Shown piece by piece: positions 23,177 through 24,214 of a stretch of 24,214 nucleotides of DNA. The position numbers and the translations under genes are program-made. Each line of letters begins with the position of its first letter. Within the stretch, counting starts at the first letter, position 1. Below the pieces are notes generated by a model. The model saw only the letters and a program-made list of their open reading frames with translations. It was not told where the DNA came from and made no database searches. Source of the stretch: JBPCMN01 sp013695115 (GTDB lineage: Bacteria > Actinomycetota > Acidimicrobiia > IMCC26256 > JACDBD01); NCBI GenBank assembly GCA_051002235.1, contig JBPCMN010000049.1:1-24214 (forward strand), in the 5' to 3' direction.

Positions 23177-24214
23177 CTACTCGCCGGCGGCGGCGTCCCC
23201 CGGAGCGGGCGCGGCCTCGGCGGCCTCGCCACCCTCTCCGGTCTCGCCGTCGCCCGCCTCGCCGTCGCCGGTCGGAGCCAGGAACCCGCCCTCGCCGAAC
23301 GCGCCCTCGGCACTCGGCGGCGACTGGGCCTGGGACGTGTCGGCCAGCCAGCCGGCGAGGTCCATGTCGGCCCCGGTGTCGGACGAGTAGAAGGGCAGCG
23401 GCGTGTAGTCGGGCGCCTCGGTCGTGATGTCGCGGTAGCGCTCCATGCCGGTACCGGCGGGGATGAGCTTCCCGATGATCACGTTCTCCTTGAGCCCGAC
23501 CAGGCCGTCGCTCTTGCCCTCGATGGCCGCCTCGGTGAGCACGCGGGTCGTCTCCTGGAACGACGCCGCCGACAGCCACGAGTCGGTGGCCAGCGATGCC
23601 TTGGTGATCCCCATCAGCTCGGGCCGGCCCTCGGCGGGCTGCTTGCCCTCCTCGACCAGCCGGCGGTTGGTGTCGGCGTAGAGACGGGCGTCGGCCTTCT
23701 CGCCGGGGAGGAAGGGCGAGTCGCCCGGCTCCGACACCGCGACGCGTCGCAGCATCTGACGCACGATCACCTCGACGTGCTTGTCGTGGATCGACACGCC
23801 CTGCTCCCGGTACACCTTCTGCACCTCATCGGAGAGGTACTGCTGGGTCTCGCGGATCCCCTTGATGTCGAGGATCTCCTTGGGGTCGAGCGGCGTCTTC
23901 TCGTCGCCGGTGAGCTGCTGACCGGCCACGACCTCGGTGCCCTCGGCGACCCCCGGGAACAGGTGGGTGCGCCGCGACACCGGATGCTCCTCTTCGGTCT
24001 CGTCGTCGCCCACGATGAGGAGGACGCGCTCGCCCTTGTCGTTCTCACCCACGCGCAGCACACCGGAGCTCTCGGCCATGATCGCCGCGCCCTTGGGCTT
24101 GCGCGCCTCGAACAGCTCCACCACGCGGGGCAGACCGTGGGTGATGTCGGCCTCGCCGCCGCCGATGACGCCGCCGGTGTGGAACGTCCGCATGGTCAGC
24201 TGCGTGCCGGGCTC
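23177..24214 (-). CDS. rpoC: DNA-directed RNA polymerase beta-prime subunit, C-terminal part
   Basis: The frame is open to the right edge, so the gene is cut by the window; 345 residues are visible. EPGTQLTMRTFHTGGVIGGG is a near-universal trigger-loop-following segment of RpoC, and QGVSIHDKHVEVIVRQMLRR, MGITKASLATDSWLSAASFQ and TTRVLTEAAIEGKSDGLVGL lie in the C-terminal clamp and jaw region. The conserved part ends near TPLPFYS, and the last 70 or so residues are an Ala/Gly/Glu-rich acidic tail, probably disordered. This marks the join between the rpoBC and str operons. Confidence 0.98.
   Translation of the reverse strand, partial: EPGTQLTMRTFHTGGVIGGGEADITHGLPRVVELFEARKPKGAAIMAESSGVLRVGENDKGERVLLIVGDDETEEEHPVSRRTHLFPGVAEGTEVVAGQQLTGDEKTPLDPKEILDIKGIRETQQYLSDEVQKVYREQGVSIHDKHVEVIVRQMLRRVAVSEPGDSPFLPGEKADARLYADTNRRLVEEGKQPAEGRPELMGITKASLATDSWLSAASFQETTRVLTEAAIEGKSDGLVGLKENVIIGKLIPAGTGMERYRDITTEAPDYTPLPFYSSDTGADMDLAGWLADTSQAQSPPSAEGAFGEGGFLAPTGDGEAGDGETGEGGEAAEAAPAPGDAAAGE

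Overview
The window is a slice of a high-GC actinobacterial chromosome carrying the fused str, S10, spc and alpha ribosomal-protein operons. All of it is on the minus strand, so transcription runs from high to low coordinates. Gene order, a zinc-type S14, GTG/GTGA-overlap starts, very high third-position GC and a DUF222/13E12-type HNH endonuclease fragment at the left edge all fit Actinobacteria. Cysteine-bearing S4, a zinc-lid adenylate kinase and long low-complexity C-terminal tails on L22, S3 and RpoC suggest a lineage outside the Streptomyces/Mycobacterium group, perhaps Acidimicrobiia. That placement is inference; no rRNA gene is present to test it.

Layout in transcription order, right to left. 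(1) C-terminus of rpoC (cut by the window edge), then rpsL, rpsG, fusA, tuf: the end of the RNA polymerase operon and the str operon. (2) rpsJ, then an unusually long 483-bp spacer, then rplC, rplD, rplW, rplB, rpsS, rplV, rpsC, rplP, rpmC, rpsQ: the S10 operon, mostly stitched together by 1-8 nt overlaps or near-zero gaps. (3) rplN, rplX, rplE, a possible 39-codon arginine-rich small ORF, rpsN, rpsH, rplF, rplR, rpsE, rpmD, rplO, secY, adk, map: the spc operon. (4) infA, rpmJ, rpsM, rpsK, rpsD, rpoA, rplQ, truA: the alpha operon plus tRNA pseudouridine synthase. infA follows an AT-rich gap with a plausible promoter. (5) A 217-bp gap of lower GC, then a membrane-bound ferritin (ferritin-like domain fused to a VIT1/CCC1 transporter), whose 3' end converges 6 bp from the HNH endonuclease gene on the plus strand.

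Together the genes supply the 30S and 50S proteins, the elongation and initiation factors, the RNA polymerase alpha and beta-prime subunits, the SecY translocon, N-terminal methionine removal and adenylate balance.

The coding part is mostly orthodox. The interesting material is between or at the ends of genes: a ~111-bp multi-hairpin repeat present twice (3' of rpsJ and 3' of rpsG) with compensatory stem changes; an identical 20-nt ribosome-binding-site/start segment before rpsN and rpsJ; the translationally coupled small ORF between rplE and rpsN; and an L22 with a His/Asp-rich segment plus a lysine/alanine-rich histone-like tail. No CRISPR array, insertion sequence, tRNA or rRNA was seen.
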